Below, in pieces: positions 42,661 through 53,205 of a DNA stretch of 64,000 nt (the first letter of the stretch is position 1; every line of letters begins with the position of its first letter). The position numbers were made by a program, and so were the translations under genes. Under the pieces are notes generated by a model. It saw only the letters and a program-made list of their open reading frames with translations, was not told the origin of the DNA and searched no databases. Source of the DNA: Skeletonema tropicum (taxonomy: Eukaryota; Bacillariophyta; Thalassiosirophyceae; Thalassiosirales; Thalassiosiraceae); the NCBI GenBank assembly GCA_037178625.1, contig CM074139.1:2232001-2296000 (forward strand). The letters run 5' to 3'.

Positions 42661-45658
42661 TCAGCAACTATTGAATGCGCAATAGCATGAATCATGATCA
42701 CTAAATAAATGGTCAGCTGCTTCAGCCGGCCAATCCGAAGAGTATACACACTGAATCTGCCAATCCACCATACTGGGCCACCAGTGACACCCTTTCCCTC
42801 CTGATGGCTGACATGGCGGTGTTGTCACGGCTGGTCTGGTCGTGGTGGTTGTTGTAGTAGTAGTCGGACAAGCTAGGGGGTAAGCTGCACAGCATTCCGC
42901 TTTGCTGTCGAAACTTAGTCCATATGTCTCGATTTCGCCAAAGACGCAAGCCTTCGCACCGTTGACAGTGGTAGGGTACCATTTCTCCGGTGGCGGTGTA
43001 CAATCCAAATTCATACCATCACAGCACGCTTGCTCCGTATTAAATAGCCATCCATTATCTTCAAAAATCCATGAGTAGTCTGCGCCTTCGACACAAACGT
43101 TCTTTCCGTTAGATGTAGTCGGATACCACTTCACGTCCTTTTCACCGCATCTAATTCCCCATGCCTTACAACAATCAGTCTCAGTGTCGTATGTCCAACC
43201 GTCGGGGATGTAGTTTGGTGGATAATCACTACCTTGTACACAATCTTTCCCACTGCCGCTGTCTCGAGGATACCATTTCACATCTTGAGCAAGAGCAGTA
43301 GGTTTGCGAGTTGGGGGTTTTGTTGGGAATTTTGTCGGTTGCTTTGAGGGTTTCGGAGTTGGTTTTGGACTTGGTTTCTTCGTGGGAAGAGGAGTTGGTT
43401 GCTTTGAGGGTTTCGGAGTTGGTCCTGGACTTGGTTTCTTCGTAGGAAGAGGCGTTGGTTGCTTCGAGGGCGGAGGCGTTGGTCCTGGACTTGGTTTCTT
43501 TGTGGGAAGAGGAGTTGGTTGCTTCGAGGGCGGAGGCGTTGGTCCTGGACTTGGTTTCTTTGTGGGAAGAGGAGTTGGTTGCTTCGAGGGCGGAGGCGTT
43601 GGTCCTGGACTTGGTTTCTTCGTGGGAAGAGGAGTTGGTTGCTTCGAGGGCGGAGGCGTTGGTCCTGGACTTGGTTTCTTCGTGGGAAGAGGCGTTGGTT
43701 TGGGAGATGGAGGCGGCGGTGTAACAGGAGGAGGGCCACCAGAGTTCTGATTCGTGTTGCTGATATCAATCTTCTTACAGTTAGGGTCATTTTTGTGATA
43801 TATCTCACAGCATTCTTCCCCTGATTCGAAGAAGAGAACGCCATTGTAGTGTGGGCAGCCAGCCAACCACCCTGGGATGACGTTATCATCGTTTGTGCTG
43901 TGTGTGTCCGATGGAATGAGAGCGATGAATTTTATGAGTGAGTTAAAGTAGGAGCGACACATGACAAGCGCAAAAAGTGTCTTGTTAACAAATTTTTCTA
44001 CTCACCAAGTCGTTTCACCAGTCATGGAAGGATGCCATGAATGACACGAGTCGTCATCAGCAGAGTTCTGATTCACGTTGTTGATATCAACCTTCTTGCA
44101 CTGATTCTGTGGGACATCTTCGAAATATGTCTCACAGCATTCTTCCCCTGATTCGAAGAAGAGAACGCCATTGTAGTGTGGGCAGCCATTCTTCCATCCC
44201 GAGGGGACCTCGTCATCATTTGTGCTGTGTGTTGGCAGTGGAAATAAAGGAATTTATGATGTAATGAGTTGAGCTATGTATGGGAGACAAACGGGGGGTG
44301 GAAGCATCTTCTCCAGGTAAAGTCAGTCACTCACCAAGTCTTTGGAGCACTAATGGCAGGGTGCCAAGAATGACACGCAGTATTAGCGCTACTCTGTTCC
44401 AGTTCTTGTTCCGTTTTGAATACACAGTTGGGTGCATTATTGAAATACCCTGCGCAGCATTCCTGACCAGAATTGAAGAAGAGAACACCGTTGGTATGCT
44501 GGCAATTTTTCCATGCAGCGGGGACATTGCCTGAGTTGGTGCTGCGTTTGGTTGTGATGTTGTGCGTCGACAGATGATTGTGTTCGTGTGGTGTGGTAGT
44601 AGAACGAGGCAGAGGAGGAGAAGGTGAGAAAGCAATTAGGATGAATAGATTAGAGGAATGATCATCGAGAAGAGATCAAGGAAGCACTTGTTGAGCAACT
44701 TTTGCCATTTCACTTACCATATTGGTTGACCCGTCTGTTGTTCCGGCAAGGGATGCCATTCCAAACATGACGTCGACCCCACCGCTGGCGTCGTGGTTGG
44801 GGGTTTTGTTGGGAATTTTGTCGGTTGCTTTGAGGGTTTCGGAGTAGGTCCTGGAACTGGTTTCTTCGTTGGAAGAGGCGTTGGTTGCTTCGAGGGCTTG
44901 GGCGTTGGTCCTGGACTTGGTTTCTTCGTTGTTGTTGTTGTCGCCGCTGGCGTCGTGGCAGTTGTTGTGGTCGTAGTTGCCTGCGTTCCAGTATTACTAC
45001 CTGATGATGATGACTTGAGATCACAATTTCCATTCTTCCACAAACAATTTAAATCCTTTTTACAAGTTCGATATCTCTTCTTGGTACATGAATTAATAGC
45101 AAGTGACGTTTGCGTCATCAGGTCACACTGCCGAGAGCCCGGATGGAAGACACATTTGTCGGAACGATTGCATAGACGAGCTCGTCCACTGTAGGCCTCG
45201 CACTCATGACTGGGCAACTTGCACGTTTTGTTGGAGTGAATATAGGCACAGCCACTTTTTTTGCATCTTCGTTTCTTCCCATCGTATTTACTGCAGACGC
45301 TATCAGCCATGTTGGAGAATTGCATCATCATCATGTTTTTGGGGACACAGATGCTTCCATTGTGTGCGCATCCAGAGCGCTTGTTGCATTTAATTGGTTT
45401 CCTGTGGAACATATCGCAGTTTTTTGTGGCAGTTCTGCGTGATAGGTCGCGGAGGAGGAGGTGTCGGCTTTGTACTTCCTCCTCCTCCTCCAAGTTGTTG
45501 TTGCTGACAAGGAAATTCCAGTAGCCGTCGTCATGGCCGCTGAGCCGCAGATATAGAGCGGCTGCGCCGAGGATGAAAATTGATATATGTATCAGATGCC
45601 TCCATTGGCCCTGTATTCTGGCCGGTCTATTATCGGGCTGATCGTCCATGGCTCTCAA
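42661..45658 (-). CDS. Modular Cys-rich surface protein 2, four exons, about 867 aa
   Basis: Exons: 44718-45658, 44335-44541, 44006-44224 and 42661-43897, all joined at a split Cys codon in phase 2. It is a close tandem paralogue of the gene at 33042-36822, with the same head and membrane anchor, the same final exon and near-identical introns there, but only three CTN modules instead of seven. Exon 1 is longer and holds four ~28-residue short Cys modules (pattern C..Y.G+.RRC.+.GC.......C). The final exon contains six 20-residue repeats [20 protein letters not shown] (43340-43700) and four W-Y-P Cys modules. It is predicted to be a type II surface or wall protein with an extended Pro/Thr stalk, probably glycosylated (inference). 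Confidence 0.85.
43335..43705 (-). repeat. 60-bp repeats encoding the Pro/Thr stalk
   Basis: Six in-frame 60-bp units are present; the central ones differ by only a few bases. The equivalent stretch in surface protein 1 (about 33700-33960) has fewer and more diverged units. Confidence 0.88.
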
Positions 45659-46490
45659 ATATTATTTTCTTTATTGATTCAAAGAGATCGATGCGTCTGA
45701 AAAATGAGGGCTGTTCTGATAGGAGAGATGAATGAGTTGATATCAGATCGATAATAATGATAATACAATCAATGATTTCAACATGATCTGATCTGATCGA
45801 GGATAATCTCATCGCCAAAGCACAAAGCAACGTCCGTCAAAACTTTTGAGCATAACGGATAGATGATGCACGCCGACACCGAAGCCGCCAACTCCACTCG
45901 TCCACAGCAAAAATAATACTACGCTGCGATCAGCCAAGGCGTCCACCGTCATCAGAGGACACTCACCGGCCGTACTACTATGCAATAATAATCCATAGCA
46001 AAAGCCATGTTTGTTGGAAGGAGCTTTCTTGGTACACATAATTCGCTGCGCACCTGGGCTGGACCAAAGCTGTACGGGTTCACGAAAGCTCAACACAAAG
46101 TAGGAGTAGAAGAAATTAAAACAGCCTCCAGCAGCCCCCATTGGGCCCAGCAGATTTGAAAGTCTCTTGGGCGTGATATTCCGTGGAGCGAGATGCGTGT
46201 CCCAAAATCCCAAAATACATACATAGGTTGAGATGTGTATCCCAAAACTAGACTCGGATTCACGCGCTATGTACCTACTTCTAGCATGAAGCTCGGGCCA
46301 CTAAAACTGGCGTACGGCGGTTACAAGATACAAGATGATACAAGCTACAAGATACGATACTGAATTACTCTCTCTCTACCTAACACCTCACCAAACGCTA
46401 CAATACTAAAAGAAGTATCTCAGTTCTCATTCAGTTGTAACACAAAATCGATCTTCCTAAGTATGTAACAATTATCCTTTAAGTATTGGC
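45659..46490. other. 5' flank of surface protein 2
   Basis: 45655-46150 matches 36830-37400, including AATAATACTACGC.GCGATCA and CGTCCGTCA.AACTTTTGAGCATA. It probably carries the promoter of surface protein 2. The rest lies downstream of the next gene, with no coding signal. Confidence 0.5.
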
Positions 46491-49400
46491 TCAGCAATCA
46501 TTGAATGCACAATAGCACGTCTCATGTTCACTGTAGAGATAATCGGCTGCTTCGGACGGCCAATCTGAAGAGTAAATACATTTTATATCCTCCGAAGCCC
46601 CAACTTTGGGAAACCAGTGACACCCTTTCCCGCCTGATGGCTGACATGGCGGTGTCACCACGGCTGGTCTAGTCGTAGTGGTCGTAGTGGTCGTAGTAGT
46701 AGTGGTTGGACAAGCTAGGGGGTAAGCTGCACAACATTCTGCCTCGCTGTCGAATATTGCGCTCTGACTCAAATCTTCTGGTGGGAGCAAATCTTCTGGT
46801 GGTACGTCAAAGACGCAAGACTTCACACCGTTGACAGTGGTAGGGTACCATTTCTTCGGTGGCGGTGCACAACCCATATTCATCCCTTCGCAACACGATT
46901 CCTTCGTGTTAAATAGCCATCCATTAGATTGGTAAGATGATGGATAACCATCACCTCGAATGCACAATTTCTCATCGTTGGAAATAGTCGGATACCACTT
47001 AATCTCCTTTTCAGCACAGTCAAGTTTCCAAGCGGCACAACAAGAAGCCTCGCTGTCGTACGTCCATCCCTGAGTAATAAGATAAGGATCGTACACACCG
47101 CCTTGCACGCAAACTTCCTTGTCCCCATTGAGCTTAGGGTACCATTTAACTTCTTGAGGAGGAAACGTAGGTTTGGGAGTAGGAGGTGACTGTGGCTTGG
47201 GGGTTGGAGGTGACTGTGGCTTGGGGGTTGGCGGTTTTGTTGGTAACTTTGTTGGTAGTTCTGTTGGCGCTGGATTTTCTGGCGCTGGGAGTTGATTTGG
47301 ACTACTGTATGTAATTGCAGCCGGAGGAGTTCCCGTTGAACAACACAAAACATACTTCTTCGATTCTGCAAACATGCTGCTGCTCCCAACATCGTCCCAA
47401 GGAGGGTATCCACCTTCCAAGTCACCGTACGTCATACATGTCGTCGCACTGTTCTGGTACTTTTGACTAACCATTACCCATCCCTTCGTCTTGCCTTGGC
47501 CTTCGACCCACGGCGACCACTGAACTGACTCCGAGTTGAAGTCAACGGGATGCCCGGGCAAAGGCTGGTGTCCCTCTCCGTAGGGGCAGTAGGCAACATA
47601 CGGACAAAGTTCTTTGCCTCCTTGGTTCATTTGGCAATAATCCATGGCGTCGCTGTGAGAGCCTCCATTCCACCCCTCAGCTTTTCCATACCAAGTAGGT
47701 TCCATCGATGCTTGGATAATGGCATCCAAATCCTCACCAGCGTCATAATCAGACCTCGCGCAGCACAATATATGCTGCTTCTTATCTTCGGTCATTCTAT
47801 CCACATCAGCCACCGGCCGATCCAAGCTGCAGTGTGGAGTAGATGGATCCGATCCTATGAAAGCCCAACTACCATCATTCAATGGGGCCCATTGTTCACC
47901 TGGATAAGGCGATTTGTTGTTGAATAAGGTCTTTCCGTCTGGACACACAGCTAGGATTGGACAGATTTCGAGGTCGCCAATATTATTACAGAACTTTTCG
48001 GCATCTTGGTGTGTACCTCCTTTCCATCCGTGTTTCCTCCCATACCAAATAGGTTTGAAATGGTCCATCGCAGCCTTGTCTAACGTACTTGGCGCTGATG
48101 ATACAACCACATTCGCAATTTGATCAGCAGGAACCCAGTTGTCGTCAGTCTCACAACACATGATGTTTGATGTCTCCAATTTATTCCCCCCGATCAAACC
48201 CCATTCTGGAGGGAATGAATTCAAAGAATTGTAAGGCATGCAAGTATCTTCAGGGCCGCTTTGAATCCATCCGTTGGCAACATTAATGAAAGGTACCCAC
48301 TGCGAGCCGGCTTTTGTTCCTCCAACGATGGCCTTGCCTGGTCCTTGCGGACAGTAGGCTTCATAGGGACATAGAGTAATACCCTTTGTCCCACAAAACT
48401 TGAGCGCCTCGTTATACGATGATCCATTCCAGCCAGTGATTCGATCATATAATCTGATTCTGAAGTTGGCCTCTGCTCCTGCAAGGGCACCATTCTCTTC
48501 GACGACTTCCACTGTTTGAGGCGGTTGTGGCTGCGGCGGCGTAGTGACGACAGGTCCGTTGTGCCAAGCATCTCCACAAGTTCCACAACTCAGTCTGCAA
48601 ACGTCCTTGATCAGCAAAGTCTCACCGTTCTCATCCTTCAATGGCGTTTCGTGGCTACAACGCGCATTATGTAGATTCACACGACCTACGTGAGCAATGA
48701 AATTCTCGCAAGTTTTACCGTCAGTCGTGATGACAGCAGTCGGGTGATCTTTGCATTCAGCCTTGTCAATGACAACTTCTTCGAGGGTTTCAGTTTCATC
48801 TGACATGGAGCTGTGGTAGTAGTCAGCGTCTCCCATTCCAGCATCAGGTTGCTTGCAACACGCAACATAGCCTGTTTCAAGTTCATTCTTTCCAGCCCTT
48901 CCCCACGATGGTGGTCTACCATTCATCTCATTGTACAGTTGACAAGTGTCTGAGCCAGACACTTGTACCCACCAGTTCTCGGCATCATCAATTGGGGCCC
49001 AAGAATACTCCGACTTGACACCGCCAAATGGAAGGCTCCCAGGTGACTTGGTCATTGGACAATATGCTTCAAACGGGCAAATCGTCTTCCCTCCTTTCTG
49101 CTGACAAAAGTTGACCGCTTCACCATAATTGGTTCCCGACCAGCCGTTGCTGCGATCGAACCATTCTGGCTCATACGCTTCGAGGGCCCACGCGAACTGT
49201 GCCTGTTTCGCTTCTTCACTTACCGCTGCAGTCGACGCCGGTGCTTGTGGTGCTTGATTATTCACTTCTGGAGCCGGTGCTTGTGCTGCTTGATTATTCA
49301 CTTCTGGAGCCGGTGCCGGTGCTTGCTGCGCTTCGTCAATAATTGTCGTTGCCGGTGCTGGAGGACTCACTTTATCGACAGTACAACACAAGAGATGCTG

Positions 49401-51187
49401 AGTGATCGTTAGACTGCCCTCTTTTGTGAAATCAAATGCAGGCAACTGCTCTTGCATCTCACTTAAAGTCACGCACATGTTCTTAGACCCGATGCTGACC
49501 CATTCTTGGAACTTGTCCCCAACAGGAGCCCACTGATCTTTTTCTCCATTAAAGCCAACCTTGACGCCGCCAAATGGGACACTATTTTTCCCCTCAGGAC
49601 AATATGCATCGTAAGGACAAACTATCATGCTTCCTTTACTACCACAGAATGACATGGCCTGGAACAAGGTTTCACCTTCCCAACCGGATGTGCGATCAAA
49701 CCATTGGCCATTGTACTTCTCCACAGACATTTGATTACTAATTTCTTGCTCAACATTATCGGAAGCTGTGACCGATAAATCATTTGCAGTACTAGTACCA
49801 CTAATAGAAAATTCAACATCATCATCTGTTGAATCTCGGCAGCAAGCAACGTAACGAGTAACACCCTCTTCATTCCCCCCCAACTTTGGTGCTCCCTCAA
49901 GTACCTCACACCAATTTTCGGCAATCCCCACCTGAGTCCAACCATTAACATCATCACCAAACGGAACCCAAGTGGATCCATCCGGTCCTGCACCAGGCCT
50001 TTGACCACCAAGGGGCATTGTATTCACACCTGCTGGACAAATGGCTTCAAAGGGACAAAGAACCGAATCTCTCTCCTGGGCGGTACAAAACGCAGTGGCA
50101 GCACCATATGTTTGCCCCTTCCACCCTTGCTCACGAGAAAACCAAACAGGATGATATTTCAATGCACTGTGCATGTAACTCTTGGAAATCTCTTCTGAGT
50201 TGGCTGGACCATCTTTTGTTGTTGGTGGGACAACCGAAGTCATTGTCGTACCACCACTCTGCTGTTGCTGCTGCTGTCCCTCTTGTTCTTCCGCCAACAT
50301 TCCCTCCCAATCCGGCAAATTTTTCTTCCGCTGCTGCGCCTTGGAAATACCCACACTCATCCCGGCAATCGTCCCCAATACTACCATCCCAACAGCAAAG
50401 CGACGGAATGCCACCGATCTTAGGACGGAATAACAATACCGCCCCCTGCGGCCACTTTTACCCCGTGGAAGAATAGTTTCATTGTAGTTGGAAAAGGAGT
50501 GATGATCATCATCCATATTATACTCATCATCATCATCAAGATTTCCTCCTGCACGTAGATTAATGTTATTATTCTGATGAGGAGGATCATCCTTGAAAGT
50601 AAAATCACTGTACAGAGACGCACCCTTTCGTGCATCTTGGAATTGACCAATGAATCCCTTGGCCCCCGGTGGAGTTGCCCCCTCCGCCTGATCATCCTTG
50701 GGAATGAGCTCCTCTTCATCCGCCGCGGCAGTCTTACCACTCTCCATAACGGCAATTACCGAAGCAGCTGCGGCGGCATCCCCACCGACAATGGGATCAT
50801 TGGACATTTCGGCAATGTAATCGCGGTAGGAGTTGATGAGGGAGTTGGTACGTGTTGCGAGGGCGGAGATGTCTCGATCTGCTTCTTCGTCGTCGGATCC
50901 TCCTTCGACGTCATTGTCGTCAGAGTAATTTCCTAAACATTGATTGATATGATATGATATTTTGTAGATATATGTCGTGAGATGAACTGAGACATTTGAA
51001 AAAGCAGTTCATTAATTAATAAGTAGCGATCGATCTTACCTTCAAGCTTGTCGATATCATCGTCATCAATAGAATATTTGGCCGCCACATCCTTGGCGTA
51101 TGATGTTGGTGACACTTCCGCCGCTTCTTCACCACCGCCGTCGTCGCCAGAGAGCAGATCTACTGCTGGCTTGGTGTCTTCGCTCAT
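46491..51187 (-). CDS. Giant modular Cys-rich membrane protein 3, two exons, about 1529 aa
   Basis: Exon 1 is 51040-51187 (donor GAAG|GTAAGA) and exon 2 is 46491-50932 (acceptor TTTAG). The cytosolic N-terminus is acidic (SIDDDDIDKLEG...DDNDVEGGSDDEEAD) and ends in a basic stretch before a membrane anchor (AVGMVVLGTIAGMSVGI, near 50390). Outside are six ~115-residue modules starting W(F/Y).R..GW.G, then A..FC...CP..A.CP.G..., and ending in CC. A six-Cys segment with DVCRLSCGTC (about 48590-48770), similar in spacing to ShK-type domains (weak), lies between modules 3 and 4. A Pro-rich linker (PTPKPQSPPTPKP) leads to the four W-Y-P Cys modules shared with surface proteins 1 and 2. Cys pairing implies an extracellular location; ligand unknown. 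Confidence 0.85.
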
Positions 51188-51910
51188 GGCTACTGGTTCT
51201 CTCTTATGGCGTTACTTGTAATAATAGATACACACGCTAGCTGCTGATCACAGGTAGAGTGTAGTGATCGACACAAGTCATGATGTTTTACACGCAATAC
51301 TTAGCATTCCGATCTTCGAGAGATCAGCCCCTTTTGAATCCTCAAAAAGATTTAAACCCATTTAAGTACGGTACGTACATAGGAATACGTACTAAATTCG
51401 CCTTTCGACAGGTACCTTCAATTTTAGCCTTATCTTTTCTTTTCTTCTCTCTCATCTCACTGTCACGATACTGTATGGCCGAGCGAGTTTCGAGAAAAAA
51501 TGACAATGCGGTTAGACAACGTCATTCGAGTCCAGTTTTTTCACCCTACTTACATAAAAAATGGGAGTCCTCTTTCAGGAACGCTGCAGCATTATTTGCT
51601 GAAGGGTTTTACATCTCACATCCATAGATATCATATTCATATCATTGCATAAAAGTGCTCTGGCTTTGGCGAAGAGGTAATAAGAAGTACTTACTTTCTA
51701 CTGAAGGTGTCGTCTGCACTTTTTGACCTCACTACATCATTATACTTAGCAATTCGTTTGTGTGGTCAATTCAATGAAAAAGCCCAAGATAAAATAAAGA
51801 AGCAAGCCCGCCTTGCTCAGGAAATGGAACAATGGTATGGTAAAGACAGGGCGGGTAGGTACCTACCTAATAAAAGAATAAGAGAAGCTAGGTCAGCAAG
51901 TTGAAAAATT
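51188..51910. other. Spacer upstream of membrane protein 3
   Basis: Contains the presumed promoter of membrane protein 3. The plus ORF at 51280-51627 has no recognisable feature and is not called. AAAAA at 51904-51908 is, on the minus strand, the T-run that would terminate Pol III transcription of the tRNA. Confidence 0.45.
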
Positions 51911-51983
51911 TGGAGAATGGGAGAATCGAACTCCCGACCTCGTGCATGCTAAGCACGCGCTCTACCAACTGAGCTAATCCCCC
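51911..51983 (-). tRNA. tRNA-Ala (anticodon AGC)
   Basis: This is 73 nt including the discriminator A. The acceptor strands GGGGGAT and ATTCTCC pair with the G3-U70 wobble that marks alanine tRNAs. The D-arm TAGCTCAGTTGGTAGAGC also serves as the A box. The anticodon loop is CTTAGCATG. The T-arm GGGAG-TTCGATT-CTCCC serves as the B box. There is no intron, and CCA is not encoded. The T-run just downstream fits Pol III termination. Confidence 0.96.
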
Positions 51984-52121
51984 GTCTGTCTGCACGAAGT
52001 CGTGTCAAAACTAGTGATTTTTACGTTCATCTGCAATGCTTCATGCACAACTACTATTGTCTCACTGCTCAATGCTTAATCACAGTGATTGATATGCATC
52101 ATTTTACGACCCAAAGCGAGC

Positions 52122-52272
52122 ATGTTCATTGGCAAACTGTGCATTGTTACTGGGGGTGGCTCTGGAATAGGCCAAGCTCTATGTGACGAGCTTGCCAGAG
52201 CTGGCGCTGGTGGAGTACCTATATGATGTAGTAGACATCGCTCGCGAATCTGCTGAAAAAGTTGGCTGCTGC
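52122..52272 (+). pseudogene. Fragment of a short-chain dehydrogenase/reductase gene
   Basis: The frame MFIGKLCIVTGGGSGIGQAL contains the TGxxxGIG nucleotide-binding motif of classical SDR enzymes, followed by CDELARAGA. It stops at 52224-52226. The next frame continues DVVDIARESAEKV, matching the usual second strand with its Asp. The frameshift and the absence of downstream sequence (no YxxxK) make it a relic. Confidence 0.75.
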
Positions 52273-52286
52273 TTTAACAGAATGCA

Positions 52287-52360
52287 GACAGTAAGCCTAA
52301 TGCTGAACCCAGAAGTTGTTTCAAGATCATCAAGATTGATTTCAATCAAATATTTCTACC
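52287..52360 (-). mobile_element. Fragment of the RNase H retroelement 3' end
   Basis: AGAAGTTGTTTC.AGATCATC.AGATTGATTTC matches 53574-53612. On the minus strand it encodes EINLDDLETTSG, near the C-terminus of the ORF at 53461-55223. It sits directly after the SDR relic. Confidence 0.6.
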
Positions 52361-53023
52361 AACTGAGCTTTCCATGTCTACAAAATTTTTTGCTCAACTC
52401 ATCATCACGCACCCACAACGTGTAGTGCTCATTGTTTAGGTCTTGATTTATCTCAAAGAGTAATTAGCTAGAGTTCCGCGTGCGTGAATCAGGCCAGGCA
52501 CGCACTTCTCTATTACATTTTATGTTCATCATGAATACATATGCAATTACTGTCAAATGATGATCAATGCTCTCTTCAATCTAGAGCTCCCTAAATATGG
52601 CAGAGAATTACTCCTGCCAGGTACCAAGTGAGAATAGATAAAGCTTTCAATCCAGTCGAGTAATCGACACCCAGCAAACAACCTGAATAGGTTTAATCCT
52701 GGCCTGCTTGAAAGATAGCAGGCTTGCTTGGGGTGCAATCTGGGAAATAGAGCTCTTCGCATAGATACTGTCGCCTCTTGGTGGGATTAAAATTTCTGTC
52801 GTAATAAGTACTCTTACCTGATTGAGCTATTAAAATAGCTATTTTATAGCTCCTCCTGGTTTAAGTTCACCTTTCTCTACTGGCACTCTAGAGTGCCTCT
52901 AGAGAGTAGCAACTAACTAAAATAATCTATCAATCTATCTAAGTATGTATCTATTTATTTGAATGCTTTATTTAGCTTACAGCGCCAGTGTCGTAAAATA
53001 TTGTTAAAAAGGCAAACCCTGAA
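52361..53023. other. Spacer
   Basis: AT-rich with CTATCTAT-like runs near 52925-52960. TCTACCAACTGAGCT at about 52355 equals part of the tRNA-Ala D-arm by chance or as a relic. No gene is seen. Confidence 0.4.
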
Positions 53024-53039
53024 TGACGTCATGACGTCA
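53024..53039. promoter_or_regulatory. Tandem CRE-like bZIP sites
   Basis: TGACGTCA occurs twice back to back (53024-53031 and 53032-53039). A single TGACGTCA lies at the matching place (59760-59767) in the 5' flank of the phosphorylase-like gene. TGACGTCA is the classic bZIP/CRE palindrome, and related elements mediate CO2/cAMP responses in diatoms. Function here is not shown. Confidence 0.45.
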
Positions 53040-53205
53040 TCTTCAAGTTGAACCACCACTCAACCACGAATAATGTTCACAAAGGTACAAAAAAGTATCT
53101 TTTTTTTTGCAAAAAATCTTTCGTCACCTACTGCCGCCGCCCGCCCATCAGTAGAAGTACTTAGGTACCTCTAGAGGCATCACCACCTGCCAGTCATCCC
53201 CTACA
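53032..53205. repeat. Duplicated 5' flank of the phosphorylase-like gene
   Basis: Matches 59760-59930 almost perfectly, with a one-base T-run change and a 2-bp change in CTCTAGAGGC versus CTCTAGGC. It ends exactly at CCCCTACA. Confidence 0.92.

Noticed and set aside
52355..52369. Second tRNA-like stretch TCTACCAACTGAGCT
   Set aside because: Only the D-arm part is present; there is no anticodon or T-arm to fold.
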